From: Nitrospira sp. | GTDB taxonomy: Bacteria > Nitrospirota > Nitrospiria > Nitrospirales > Nitrospiraceae | Assembly: GCA_025935475.1 (NCBI GenBank) | Contig: JAICVE010000157.1 | Coordinates: 1-6,607 of the forward strand | Reading direction: 5' to 3' | DNA length: 6,607 nucleotides | Notes under the pieces: model-generated | Database searches by the model: none | What the model was told of the DNA's origin: nothing | Seen by the model: the letters and a program-made list of their open reading frames with translations, nothing else | Program-made: the position numbers and the translations under genes | Shown here: positions 1-6,216 of the stretch, piece by piece | Numbering within the stretch: position 1 is the stretch's first letter | Layout of the letters: each line of letters starts with the position of its first letter

Positions 1-1
1 A

Positions 2-1822
2 CGCCACGAATTCCTGTTCAAAGATGGGATCCGCGAATTCGTGACCTACTTAAACAAGAACCGCGGAACGCTTTTCGATCCGCCGATTTTACTGAAGCAT
101 GAGTTCGCGATCGAGCGCGGCAATGCCACGGTCGAGATCGCATTGCAGTGGAACGATGCGTATGACGAGAAAGTCTTCGCATTCGCTAATAACATCCACA
201 ACCACGAGGGCGGAACTCACCTGATCGGTTTCAAGACCGCGCTCACTCGCACGATCAACAATTATGCGAACGCCAATGAGCTGTTAAAAAAGGACACTGA
301 ATCGCTGACGGGCGACGACGTGAGAGAAGGACTCACCGCAGTGGTGAGCGTCAAGGTGCGCAATCCGCAGTTCGAGGGACAGACCAAGGCCAAACTTGGG
401 AACAGCGAAGTGAAGGGTGTGGTGGAGACGGCCGTCAATGAAAAGCTCGGCGCCTACTTTGAGGAGAATCCCCCGGTCGCGAGGAAGATCATCGGCAAGG
501 CGGTTGATGCCGCCCGTGCCCGCGAGGCGGCGCGCAAGGCGAAAGACCTGATCCGGCGCAAAAGCGCCTTGGACGGCGGTTCATTGCCCGGCAAGCTCGC
601 GGATTGCTCGGAAAAAGATCCGGCACTCAGTGAACTGTACATCGTCGAGGGTGATTCCGCCGGCGGTTCGGCCAAGCAGGGTCGGGATAGGAAATTTCAG
701 GCCATCCTGCCGTTGAAGGGCAAAATTCTCAACGTCGAAAAGGCCCGCTTCGACAAGATGCTGACGAGCGATGAAATCCGGACGCTGATCATGGCGCTCG
801 GAACTGGCATCGGCCGCAAACGCGAAGAGAGCGACAAGGCGGACAAAGACACGTTCGACATCGCCAAAGCGCGCTATCACAAAATCATTCTCATGACCGA
901 CGCGGACGTGGACGGCAGCCATATCCGCACGCTGTTGCTCACCTTCTTTTTCCGGCAGATGCCCGAACTGCTCGAGCGCGGGTACATCTACATCGCGCAG
1001 CCGCCGCTCTTCAAAGTCAAAAAGGCCAAGGTCGAGCGCTATCTCAAGGACGAAGGGGCGTTGAACGAATACCTCGCCGATCTCGCCGTCGAAGACGTGC
1101 ATCTGTATCTGGAAGGGACTCAGGACTTCGTGACCGGACGCCGACTGCTGCCGATCTTGAAAAAGATGATCGCGTTCGAGACGCTGCTGGCGCGCTTCAA
1201 CAAGAAACCGCACGAAGCCGCCATGATCCGGGCCTTTGTGGACGAACCAGGGCTTGACCGGGATCTACTTAAGGACCAGGCCGCGCTGGCCGAGGCCGTG
1301 GCCAATGTGAAGAAGACGCTTCGCATCGTGTACCCCAAGTTAGAACCGAGTCTGGAGATCCTTCCCGACGAAGAACACCAATCGAACAAGATGTTATGCC
1401 GCTTGCAAGCCAGCGGCACCACGTTCGGTCTGGATGTGACGCACGATCTGGTCGGGTCAGCGGATTTCCGCGAGCTGCAAAAACTGTCCCCTTCCGCAAT
1501 CGGCCTGGGACGCGCACCGTATAAACTCAAGGCGAAAGGCCAACAACAAGAATTGCGGTCGACCGCGGATCTCGTGAGAGCGATCCTCGATCTCGGTAAG
1601 CAGGGGCTGGCCATCCAGCGGTACAAAGGATTGGGCGAAATGAACCCGGGTCAATTGTGGGAAACCACGATGAACCCCGAAGCGCGCACGCTGCTGCGGG
1701 TCAAACTCGAGGACGTGCCAGGGGTCGATGAAATCTTCACGATCCTCATGGGTGACGAAGTTGAGCCGCGCAGAAATTTCATCCAGACCCATGCCTTGGA
1801 AGTCAAAAACTTGGACGTGTAA
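2..1822 (+). CDS. gyrB: DNA gyrase subunit B, partial (5' end outside window)
   Basis: GyrB is the ATPase and TOPRIM subunit of the A2B2 gyrase, which introduces negative supercoils in the cytoplasm. The frame is open from base 2, with 13 conserved codons before the GTG at 41, so that GTG is not a start. The fragment is 606 residues and lacks the N-terminal GHKL ATP-binding domain (about 220 residues by comparison with E. coli). Visible in order: the transducer domain with the QTK loop (380-388, the Lys that contacts ATP), the TOPRIM motif EGDSAGG (Glu codon at 647), PLKGKILNVEKAR, the metal-binding DADVDG Asp codons at 899, 905 and 911, an insert of about 170 residues (roughly 1040-1560) as in the long E. 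coli-type GyrB, and the C-terminal QRYKGLGEMN (1616-1645). The positions equivalent to E. coli Asp426 and Lys447, linked to quinolone resistance, are unchanged. ParE is unlikely because gyrA follows and the sequence matches GyrB closely. Confidence 0.97.
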   Translation, partial: RHEFLFKDGIREFVTYLNKNRGTLFDPPILLKHEFAIERGNATVEIALQWNDAYDEKVFAFANNIHNHEGGTHLIGFKTALTRTINNYANANELLKKDTESLTGDDVREGLTAVVSVKVRNPQFEGQTKAKLGNSEVKGVVETAVNEKLGAYFEENPPVARKIIGKAVDAARAREAARKAKDLIRRKSALDGGSLPGKLADCSEKDPALSELYIVEGDSAGGSAKQGRDRKFQAILPLKGKILNVEKARFDKMLTSDEIRTLIMALGTGIGRKREESDKADKDTFDIAKARYHKIILMTDADVDGSHIRTLLLTFFFRQMPELLERGYIYIAQPPLFKVKKAKVERYLKDEGALNEYLADLAVEDVHLYLEGTQDFVTGRRLLPILKKMIAFETLLARFNKKPHEAAMIRAFVDEPGLDRDLLKDQAALAEAVANVKKTLRIVYPKLEPSLEILPDEEHQSNKMLCRLQASGTTFGLDVTHDLVGSADFRELQKLSPSAIGLGRAPYKLKAKGQQQELRSTADLVRAILDLGKQGLAIQRYKGLGEMNPGQLWETTMNPEARTLLRVKLEDVPGVDEIFTILMGDEVEPRRNFIQTHALEVKNLDV

Positions 1823-1965
1823 GAGGAACGTGGCCCGTCAGATGCCTCAATGGTCATCCGGCAAGACCGTCGCGAGTCAAGTGTCGAGGTGGACGTTGCC
1901 GAACGTTATGTCGCTGAGCCACGCGAGGATGAAGCAGGTGATCATTTCAAGCATCCGAGGAACGT
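1823..1965 (+). other. gyrB-gyrA intergenic spacer with two short open frames
   Basis: This 143-bp gap separates two genes that usually work as one operon. No terminator-like hairpin with a T tract and no convincing promoter was seen, so readthrough from gyrB is likely. Two short frames stay open across it. One runs from a GTG at 1830 (or ATG at 1842) to a TGA at 1974-1976. The other continues the gyrB frame beyond its TAA, with an ATG at 1850, to a TAG at 1985-1987. Both overlap the start of gyrA, and neither encodes anything I recognise. The 9-mer GAGGAACGT occurs twice, directly after the gyrB stop (1823-1831) and directly before the gyrA start (1957-1965). In GC-rich DNA, open frames of this length are expected by chance fairly often. 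Confidence 0.5.
1957..1961 (+). promoter_or_regulatory. Shine-Dalgarno sequence of gyrA
   Basis: GAGGA lies 4 nt before the ATG at 1966. The spacing is shorter than the usual 5-9 nt, but this is the only purine-rich block near the start, and it supports ATG 1966 as the start codon. Confidence 0.6.
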
Positions 1966-4446
1966 ATGCCGCCTGATGAACGCCTAGGGCAGATCGCCAT
2001 CGAAGACGAAATGCGGGCCTCCTACCTCGATTACGCGATGAGCGTCATCGTCGGCCGCGCACTGCCCGACGTGCGCGACGGTCTCAAGCCCGTGCACCGC
2101 CGCATCCTGTTCGGCATGAACGAGATGGGACTTGTGCATAATCGGGCCTACCGAAAATCGGCCAAAATCGTCGGCGAGATCATGGGCAATTACCATCCGC
2201 ACGGCGATTCCGCCATCTACGACACGTTGGTGCGCATGGCGCAGGACTTCAACATGCGCTATGTGCTAGTTGACGGCCAAGGGAATTACGGCTCGATGGA
2301 CGGTGATTCTCCGGCGGCCATGCGCTACACGGAAGCGCGCATGACGAAGCTCGCGGAAGAGATGATGGCCGATATCGACAAGGAAACCGTCGATTTCGGG
2401 CCTAACTACGATGAGTCCCGTCAAGAACCGCTGGTGCTGCCGACGAAGGTGCCCAATCTCCTCATTAACGGGGCCGGCGGCATTGCCGTGGGCTATGCGA
2501 CCAATATTCCCACCCACAACATCGGCGAAGTGATCGATGGTCTGCTGCTGCTGCTGGAAAACCCGGACGTGACGATTGCCCAGTTGATGAAGAAAATCCC
2601 GGGACCGGACTTTCCGACCGCCGGATTTATTTACGGCATGAGCGGGATCAAAGAAGCTTATGAAACTGGCCGCGGACTGCTCTCGCTGCGCGCGAAGGTT
2701 GTCGTCGAAAGCGATGAGCGAACGGAACGAGAGCGATTGATCGTTACGGAAATCCCCTACCAGGTCAACAAGGCCAAGCTCATCGAGAAGATCGCCGAAT
2801 TGATTCAAGAGGACCGCATCAAAGGTATCAGCGATCTCCGCGACGAATCGTCCGACCGGGAAGGGGTCCGGATCGTCATCGATCTCAAGCGCAACGAGAT
2901 CCCGCTCGTCATCCTCAACAACCTCTATAAGCACACTCAGCTCGAAACGACGTTCGGCGTGATCATGCTGGCGCTGGTCAACAATCGGCCGGAGGTCCTC
3001 AATCTCAAGCAGATTCTGCACCATTTCCTCGAGCATCGGCGGGAAGTGGTGGTCCGCCGCACCATCTATGAACTCCGCAAGGCTGAAGAGCGCGCGCATA
3101 TTCTTGAAGGCCTCAAGATCGCGCTCGACAATCTCGATGCAGTGATCGCGCTGATTCGGCGCTCGCAGTCTCCCGATGAAGCCCGGGCCGGGCTGATACG
3201 GCAGTTCTCGCTGACGGACATCCAGGCCAATGCCATCCTCGACATGCGTCTCCAACGGTTGACGCAGCTCGAGCGGGCTAAACTCGTTGAGGAATATCAA
3301 GAAGTGCTGAAGCAGATTGAATATCTCAAGTCGGTGCTGGCGAGCCAAGCGCTGGTGCGGTCGATCATCAAGGATGAGTTGACCCAACTCCGCGAAGACT
3401 ACAAGGACGATCGCAAGACGCAGATTGTAAAGGAAGAGGCCGAGATCAGTCTCGAAGATTTGATCGCCGAGGAGGAGGTCGCCGTCACAATTTCTCACGC
3501 CGGGTACATCAAACGAAACGCGGCGTCGCTGTATCGTGCCCAGCGGCGCGGCGGCAAGGGCAAGATCGGCATGGGCATCAAGGATGAAGACTTCGTCGAA
3601 ACGCTGTTTACGGCGTCGACGCATGACACGCTGCTGTTCTTCACCGATGCCGGCAAGGTCTTTTGGCTCAAAGTGCACGAGATTCCGGAGGCGAGCCGGG
3701 CCGCAAAGGGCAAGGCGCTGGTGAATCTATTGGCGCTCACCGGGAGCGAGAAGGTCACCGCGACGTTAGCGGTGAAGGATTATCCCGAGGACCGGTTTGT
3801 GGTCATGGCCACGAAGAACGGCCTCATCAAAAAGACGGAGCTCTCCGCCTACAGCAATCCACGGCAGGGCGGCATCATCGCCCTGGGGCTCGAGGACGGC
3901 GACAAACTCATCGGTGTGCAGGTCACCGATGGCCAACGGGAAATTCTGCTCGGGACAAAACAGGGCATCACCATCCGCTTTTCTGAAGGCGATGTGCGGG
4001 CCATGGGACGGACGGCCTACGGCGTCAAAGGCATCACGCTCGAGGAAGGCAACGAGGTGATTGGGATGGAAACGATCACGCCTGATTCGACGACCGCCAT
4101 TCTCACCGTAACAGAAGGGGGGTACGGCAAGCGCACGCCCGTCGGCGAATACCGCGTCCAAGGCCGTGGAGGCAAGGGCATCATCAGCGTCAAGACCACC
4201 GAGCGCAACGGGTTAGCCATCGGCTTTTTACAAGTAAGGGACAGCGATGAAATCATGTTGATGGCTGCGCAGGGCAAGGTGCTGCGCTGCAAGGTGGGCG
4301 ATATCCGAGAGATCGGCCGCAATACGCAGGGCGTGAGAATACTCGACCTGGACGGCGACGAGGATCGCGTGGTAGCTGTCGCGCGTTTGGCGGACAACGG
4401 GGAGCGGGAAGAGGCGGGTTCTGACGAAGGCGCCGCCGGACAATAA
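1966..4446 (+). CDS. gyrA: DNA gyrase subunit A
   Basis: GyrA is the DNA cleavage-religation and wrapping subunit of gyrase. At 826 residues it is within the family's usual range. The start at ATG 1966 has GAGGA just upstream and gives a short N-terminus before the conserved SYLDYAMSVIVGRALPDVRDG (residues 19-39). Arg120-Tyr121 is the catalytic pair; Tyr121 equals E. coli Tyr122 and attacks the DNA phosphate. The quinolone-resistance-determining region reads HPHGDSAIYD, with Ser82 and Asp86 (E. coli Ser83 and Asp87) unchanged, so no classical resistance mutation is present. A coiled-coil/tower region follows. The C-terminal beta-pinwheel begins near residue 510 and carries the GyrA box QRRGGKG at 526-532, which is needed for wrapping and negative supercoiling and separates GyrA from ParC. 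Repeated blade motifs follow, then a short acidic Glu/Asp-rich tail. It lies 143 bp after gyrB and is probably cotranscribed with it. Confidence 0.98.
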   Translation: MPPDERLGQIAIEDEMRASYLDYAMSVIVGRALPDVRDGLKPVHRRILFGMNEMGLVHNRAYRKSAKIVGEIMGNYHPHGDSAIYDTLVRMAQDFNMRYVLVDGQGNYGSMDGDSPAAMRYTEARMTKLAEEMMADIDKETVDFGPNYDESRQEPLVLPTKVPNLLINGAGGIAVGYATNIPTHNIGEVIDGLLLLLENPDVTIAQLMKKIPGPDFPTAGFIYGMSGIKEAYETGRGLLSLRAKVVVESDERTERERLIVTEIPYQVNKAKLIEKIAELIQEDRIKGISDLRDESSDREGVRIVIDLKRNEIPLVILNNLYKHTQLETTFGVIMLALVNNRPEVLNLKQILHHFLEHRREVVVRRTIYELRKAEERAHILEGLKIALDNLDAVIALIRRSQSPDEARAGLIRQFSLTDIQANAILDMRLQRLTQLERAKLVEEYQEVLKQIEYLKSVLASQALVRSIIKDELTQLREDYKDDRKTQIVKEEAEISLEDLIAEEEVAVTISHAGYIKRNAASLYRAQRRGGKGKIGMGIKDEDFVETLFTASTHDTLLFFTDAGKVFWLKVHEIPEASRAAKGKALVNLLALTGSEKVTATLAVKDYPEDRFVVMATKNGLIKKTELSAYSNPRQGGIIALGLEDGDKLIGVQVTDGQREILLGTKQGITIRFSEGDVRAMGRTAYGVKGITLEEGNEVIGMETITPDSTTAILTVTEGGYGKRTPVGEYRVQGRGGKGIISVKTTERNGLAIGFLQVRDSDEIMLMAAQGKVLRCKVGDIREIGRNTQGVRILDLDGDEDRVVAVARLADNGEREEAGSDEGAAGQ

Positions 4447-4475
4447 CCGGCCGCTTTGCCCTGCCCGTGTCTCCG

Positions 4476-5048
4476 ATGAACGATGCACCAACACCCCAGG
4501 CTCCCTCTCCTTCCCAAAAGAAGCCGCTCGATACGGTCGTCAAACTCGCCTTGATGGTGTTTTTCGGATCGTTTGCGCTGATCTGGGGCGGAATGTACCT
4601 GAGCCGGCCGGATCGATCGATCCCTCCCTATAGCATCGGCTCTCAGGAGGGCACGGCCGTCTCCATTCATGTCCCGGCGTGGACGAGCGATACCGAAATC
4701 GAAACGCTGATCGAGCGTTTCCGGAAGGTCGGGCGGGAGACGCGAAACTTCGGACCGATGAAGATCAGACCAACGACACCTGACGACCCCGCCGGACGCT
4801 ATCGCCGAATCAGTATTTATATTTTCACCCACGACGCGTGGGCGGAGGCGCCGATTCTACACCAATATTTGAGCGGTGATGACCTCGAGGTCCGCAAAGG
4901 CTTCAAGCGGGCGCTTCGGGGGTTCTATCAGCTGACGGACACCGAGGAAGAGGGAAGGATCGGTCCGATGGTCGATGGGCCGGATTCTGCCGCCACGGCG
5001 GCGTATTCGCGGCAATTGTTCAAGCAGGCGGTGACCCCTCATCGTTGA
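4476..5048 (+). CDS. Unrecognised membrane-anchored protein downstream of gyrA
   Basis: I do not recognise this family. The product is 190 residues from ATG 4476; a GTG three codons upstream (4467) is an equally possible start, and neither has a clear Shine-Dalgarno sequence. The N-terminus is Pro/Gln/Ser-rich and probably disordered (residues 1-17), followed by one hydrophobic segment (about 22-42, rich in Phe, Leu, Gly and Trp) that looks like a membrane anchor or uncleaved signal anchor. The remaining ~145 residues are soluble, with mixed charge and no Cys, and look like a small alpha/beta domain (an IHVPAW strand, a charged helix around TEIETLIERF, a RRISIYIF strand). With Lys15, Lys16 and Lys23 on the N side, the C-terminal domain is more likely outside the cytoplasm, although Arg44 and Arg47 weaken that reading. 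The gene begins 20-29 bp after gyrA with no terminator between, so cotranscription is likely. Its 3' end overlaps the convergent dciA by 29 bp. Codon use resembles its neighbours. Function unknown. Confidence 0.85.
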   Translation: MNDAPTPQAPSPSQKKPLDTVVKLALMVFFGSFALIWGGMYLSRPDRSIPPYSIGSQEGTAVSIHVPAWTSDTEIETLIERFRKVGRETRNFGPMKIRPTTPDDPAGRYRRISIYIFTHDAWAEAPILHQYLSGDDLEVRKGFKRALRGFYQLTDTEEEGRIGPMVDGPDSAATAAYSRQLFKQAVTPHR

Positions 5049-5511
5049 GCGCTGACCGTGAAAACGCTGCGGCCATGAGCGAGGCCAATCGCGTTCTCAG
5101 TTCAGGATCCTGCACGGCAGCTGCATGGGCTGCGGCTTCGGTCATCGCAGCGTCGCTCACGGGGACGTTTGCGGGCGATGGCCCGGCGGCTACGGCAGGA
5201 ACGTCCGGAATATCTCCCACACGGAAGGCGATGTCCGTAAGCATGTCAGATCCAGCCCGCTCGTTCAATTTCGCCAGTAGCGTGGGCTTCAGAAAGACGA
5301 GTTGCTGCAGCCAGACGGAATTTCTGACAATGAGGTACAGTTTCTTGAAGCGGACCTGCGTAGGCCACGTATGAGAGCCGACGGGTTCCCCGATGATGTT
5401 ACGCCATTGCTGTTGGAGCCGGAGCTCGAACAGATGGGATTGCAGCCCGAGCCGTTTCGAGAGACCCGAAAGGATCGTGCTGAACGAATCGAGAGAGCCG
5501 GAAGGACGCAT
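5020..5511 (-). CDS. dciA: DUF721/DciA-type protein, probable replicative helicase loader
   Basis: The 163-residue product has the DUF721 core at about residues 7-100. Its signatures are WRNIIGEPVGSHTWP (36-50), a strand LYLIVRN (58-64), and VWLQQLVFLKPTLLAKLNE (66-84), with the conserved Trp67 and the following Leu-rich helix. DciA is the ancestral bacterial factor that loads or operates the DnaB helicase at replication forks; it is found where the phage-derived DnaC and DnaI loaders are absent (family knowledge). An Ala/Pro-rich linker (about 102-132) leads to a short C-terminal helix (133-152), a layout often seen in this family. The start at 5511 fits the family N-terminus and has no Shine-Dalgarno sequence, but a promoter lies immediately upstream (see 5517-5545). 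The gene is convergent with the unknown membrane gene, overlapping it by 29 bp, and divergent from smpB. The helicase role is inferred from family membership. Confidence 0.88.
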   Translation of the reverse strand: MRPSGSLDSFSTILSGLSKRLGLQSHLFELRLQQQWRNIIGEPVGSHTWPTQVRFKKLYLIVRNSVWLQQLVFLKPTLLAKLNERAGSDMLTDIAFRVGDIPDVPAVAAGPSPANVPVSDAAMTEAAAHAAAVQDPELRTRLASLMAAAFSRSALNDEGSPPA

Positions 5512-5516
5512 GGCGA

Positions 5517-5545
5517 ATCTTAAGCGGGAGTCCTGGTCAGGTCAA
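5517..5545 (-). promoter_or_regulatory. Probable sigma-70-type promoter of dciA, leaderless
   Basis: Reading the minus strand, TTGACC (5545-5540, 5 of 6 to the -35 consensus) is followed by a 17-bp spacer and TAAGAT (5522-5517, 4 of 6 to the -10 consensus). Standard geometry puts the transcription start at about 5510-5511, on the A of the dciA ATG at 5511. The mRNA would therefore have no 5' leader, in agreement with the lack of a Shine-Dalgarno sequence. Confidence 0.5.
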
Positions 5546-5559
5546 GAGGACGGGTTGCC

Positions 5560-5565
5560 GAGGGA
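5560..5565 (+). promoter_or_regulatory. Shine-Dalgarno sequence of smpB
   Basis: GAGGGA ends 3 nt before ATG 5569. This is close but plausible. An AAGAGGA at 5544-5550 is too far away to serve this start. Confidence 0.45.
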
Positions 5566-5568
5566 ATC

Positions 5569-6042
5569 ATGACAGCGCGCACCGACGCCTCCGAAAAAGT
5601 TGTGGCGACGAACCGCAAGGCGTTTCACGATTATTTCATTGAGGAGCGATACGAGGCAGGCATCATGCTTCAGGGCACCGAAGTCAAATCCTTGCGCGAA
5701 GGCCGGGTGAACCTGCAAGACAGTTATGCCTCTGTGCGAGGAAGCGAAGTCTACCTTCATCAGTGTCATATCAGTCCCTACAGTCATGGGAACATTATGA
5801 ATCATGATCCCACGCGAGTCCGGAAGCTGCTGCTTCACAAAGCCGAGATCCATAAGTTGCTGGGCAAGACGCAACAAAAAGGGCTCACCCTGATCCCCCT
5901 CCGCATCTACTTCTCCAAGCGCGGATACGCGAAGGTCGAGCTTGGGCTCGCCAAGGGCAAGAAGCTGTACGACCGGCGCGAGACCATCAAAACCCGCGAA
6001 GCCGGCCGAGAAGTCCAGCGGGCCATCAAAGAAAGAAAATAA
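5569..6042 (+). CDS. smpB: SsrA (tmRNA)-binding protein SmpB
   Basis: SmpB binds tmRNA and brings it to ribosomes stalled on mRNAs without a stop codon, its C-terminal tail occupying the place of the missing codon-anticodon helix during trans-translation. At 157 residues it is full length. Family signatures: NRKAFHDYFIEERYEAGI (15-32), GTEVKSLREG (36-45), DPTRVRKLLLHK (80-91) and LAKGKKLYDRR (127-137), followed by the basic C-terminal tail (138-157), which in the family turns helical in the mRNA channel. The OB-fold core is intact. The start at ATG 5569 has a nearby GAGGGA. The gene diverges from dciA across 57 bp. I found no clear promoter of its own in that gap, so its promoter may lie inside dciA or be of another type. 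The tmRNA gene ssrA, often close to smpB, is not in the window. Confidence 0.97.
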   Translation: MTARTDASEKVVATNRKAFHDYFIEERYEAGIMLQGTEVKSLREGRVNLQDSYASVRGSEVYLHQCHISPYSHGNIMNHDPTRVRKLLLHKAEIHKLLGKTQQKGLTLIPLRIYFSKRGYAKVELGLAKGKKLYDRRETIKTREAGREVQRAIKERK

Positions 6043-6098
6043 CACAGGCGGAGTCCTGTCACTTGACGGACCACGAATCGTCCTCGCACCCGATGTAG

Positions 6099-6125
6099 GG
6101 ACCTGCCGTTGGACGGTCCAGGTCC
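6099..6125 (+). terminator. Strong hairpin 3' of smpB, possible terminator without T tract
   Basis: GGACCTG (6099-6105) pairs fully with CAGGTCC (6119-6125). Inside it CCGT (6106-6109) pairs with ACGG (6113-6116) around a TGG loop, leaving a 2-nt TC bulge. The outer stem can extend with G-U and A-T pairs. It starts 57 bp after the smpB stop. No T run follows (next bases TTGAG), so it does not meet the usual intrinsic terminator pattern. It could stabilise the mRNA 3' end or work with Rho instead. Confidence 0.4.
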
Positions 6126-6162
6126 TTGAGATGCCACCCGCGTCTCGTCAGAGCGCACGAAG

Positions 6163-6190
6163 TTGACACCGACGAATGGAAACTTGTAGT
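6163..6190 (+). promoter_or_regulatory. Probable sigma-70-type promoter of the TetR gene
   Basis: A perfect -35 TTGACA (6163-6168) is followed by a 16-bp spacer and TGTAGT (6185-6190), which matches the -10 consensus at 4 of 6 positions. The predicted transcription start is near 6197, about 20 nt before the ATG at 6217. The -10 box falls inside the inverted repeat at 6177-6206. Confidence 0.5.
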
Positions 6191-6206
6191 ACTACGATGG
6201 TTTCCA
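6177..6206. promoter_or_regulatory. Inverted repeat, candidate TetR operator
   Basis: The outer arms TGGAAAC (6177-6183) and GTTTCCA (6200-6206) are perfect inverted repeats. They enclose the perfect 10-bp palindrome GTAGTACTAC (6186-6195). The axes of arms and core differ by only 1 bp, giving a nearly symmetric 30-bp dyad. It covers the -10 box and predicted start site of the TetR gene. TetR repressors commonly bind such dyads in their own promoters, so autoregulation is the simplest reading (inference). Confidence 0.5.
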
Positions 6207-6216
6207 GCGTATTTCT

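Larger units (their letters stand above)
6043..6216. other. Intergenic region between smpB and the TetR gene
   Basis: This 174-bp gap holds a strong hairpin (6099-6125), a promoter (6163-6190) and an inverted repeat (6177-6206). It contains no convincing gene and no tmRNA: there is no tRNA-like T-arm and no CCA-type 3' end. The rest, 6043-6098 and 6126-6162, shows only weak short complementarities. Confidence 0.6.

Noticed and set aside
581..1213. A 210-codon minus-strand frame within gyrB
   Set aside because: It covers the conserved TOPRIM core of gyrB in antisense and has no family resemblance.
41..1822. GTG at 41 as the true start of gyrB
   Set aside because: Conserved GyrB residues (FKDGIREF) continue upstream in frame to base 2, so the gene is cut by the window edge.
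2266..3678. A 470-codon open frame antisense to gyrA
   Set aside because: It lies wholly within gyrA, whose protein is conserved throughout. Long antisense frames are a common by-product of GC-rich codon bias, and its translation, rich in Asp, Phe and Arg, matches no family I know.
4017..4832. A 271-codon minus-strand frame across the gyrA end and the unknown membrane gene
   Set aside because: It spans two plus-strand genes, one of them certain, has low-complexity composition and no recognisable domain. It is a shadow frame.
5045..5374. A 109-codon plus-strand frame, Ala/Ser-rich, opposite dciA
   Set aside because: It starts with TTG and mirrors the Ala-rich linker of dciA, whose DUF721 motifs make the minus strand the coding one.
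6043..6216. A tmRNA (ssrA) gene downstream of smpB
   Set aside because: The gap is only 174 bp and has no T-arm consensus, no tRNA-like acceptor ends and no tag-peptide frame. tmRNA genes are about 350 nt or longer.
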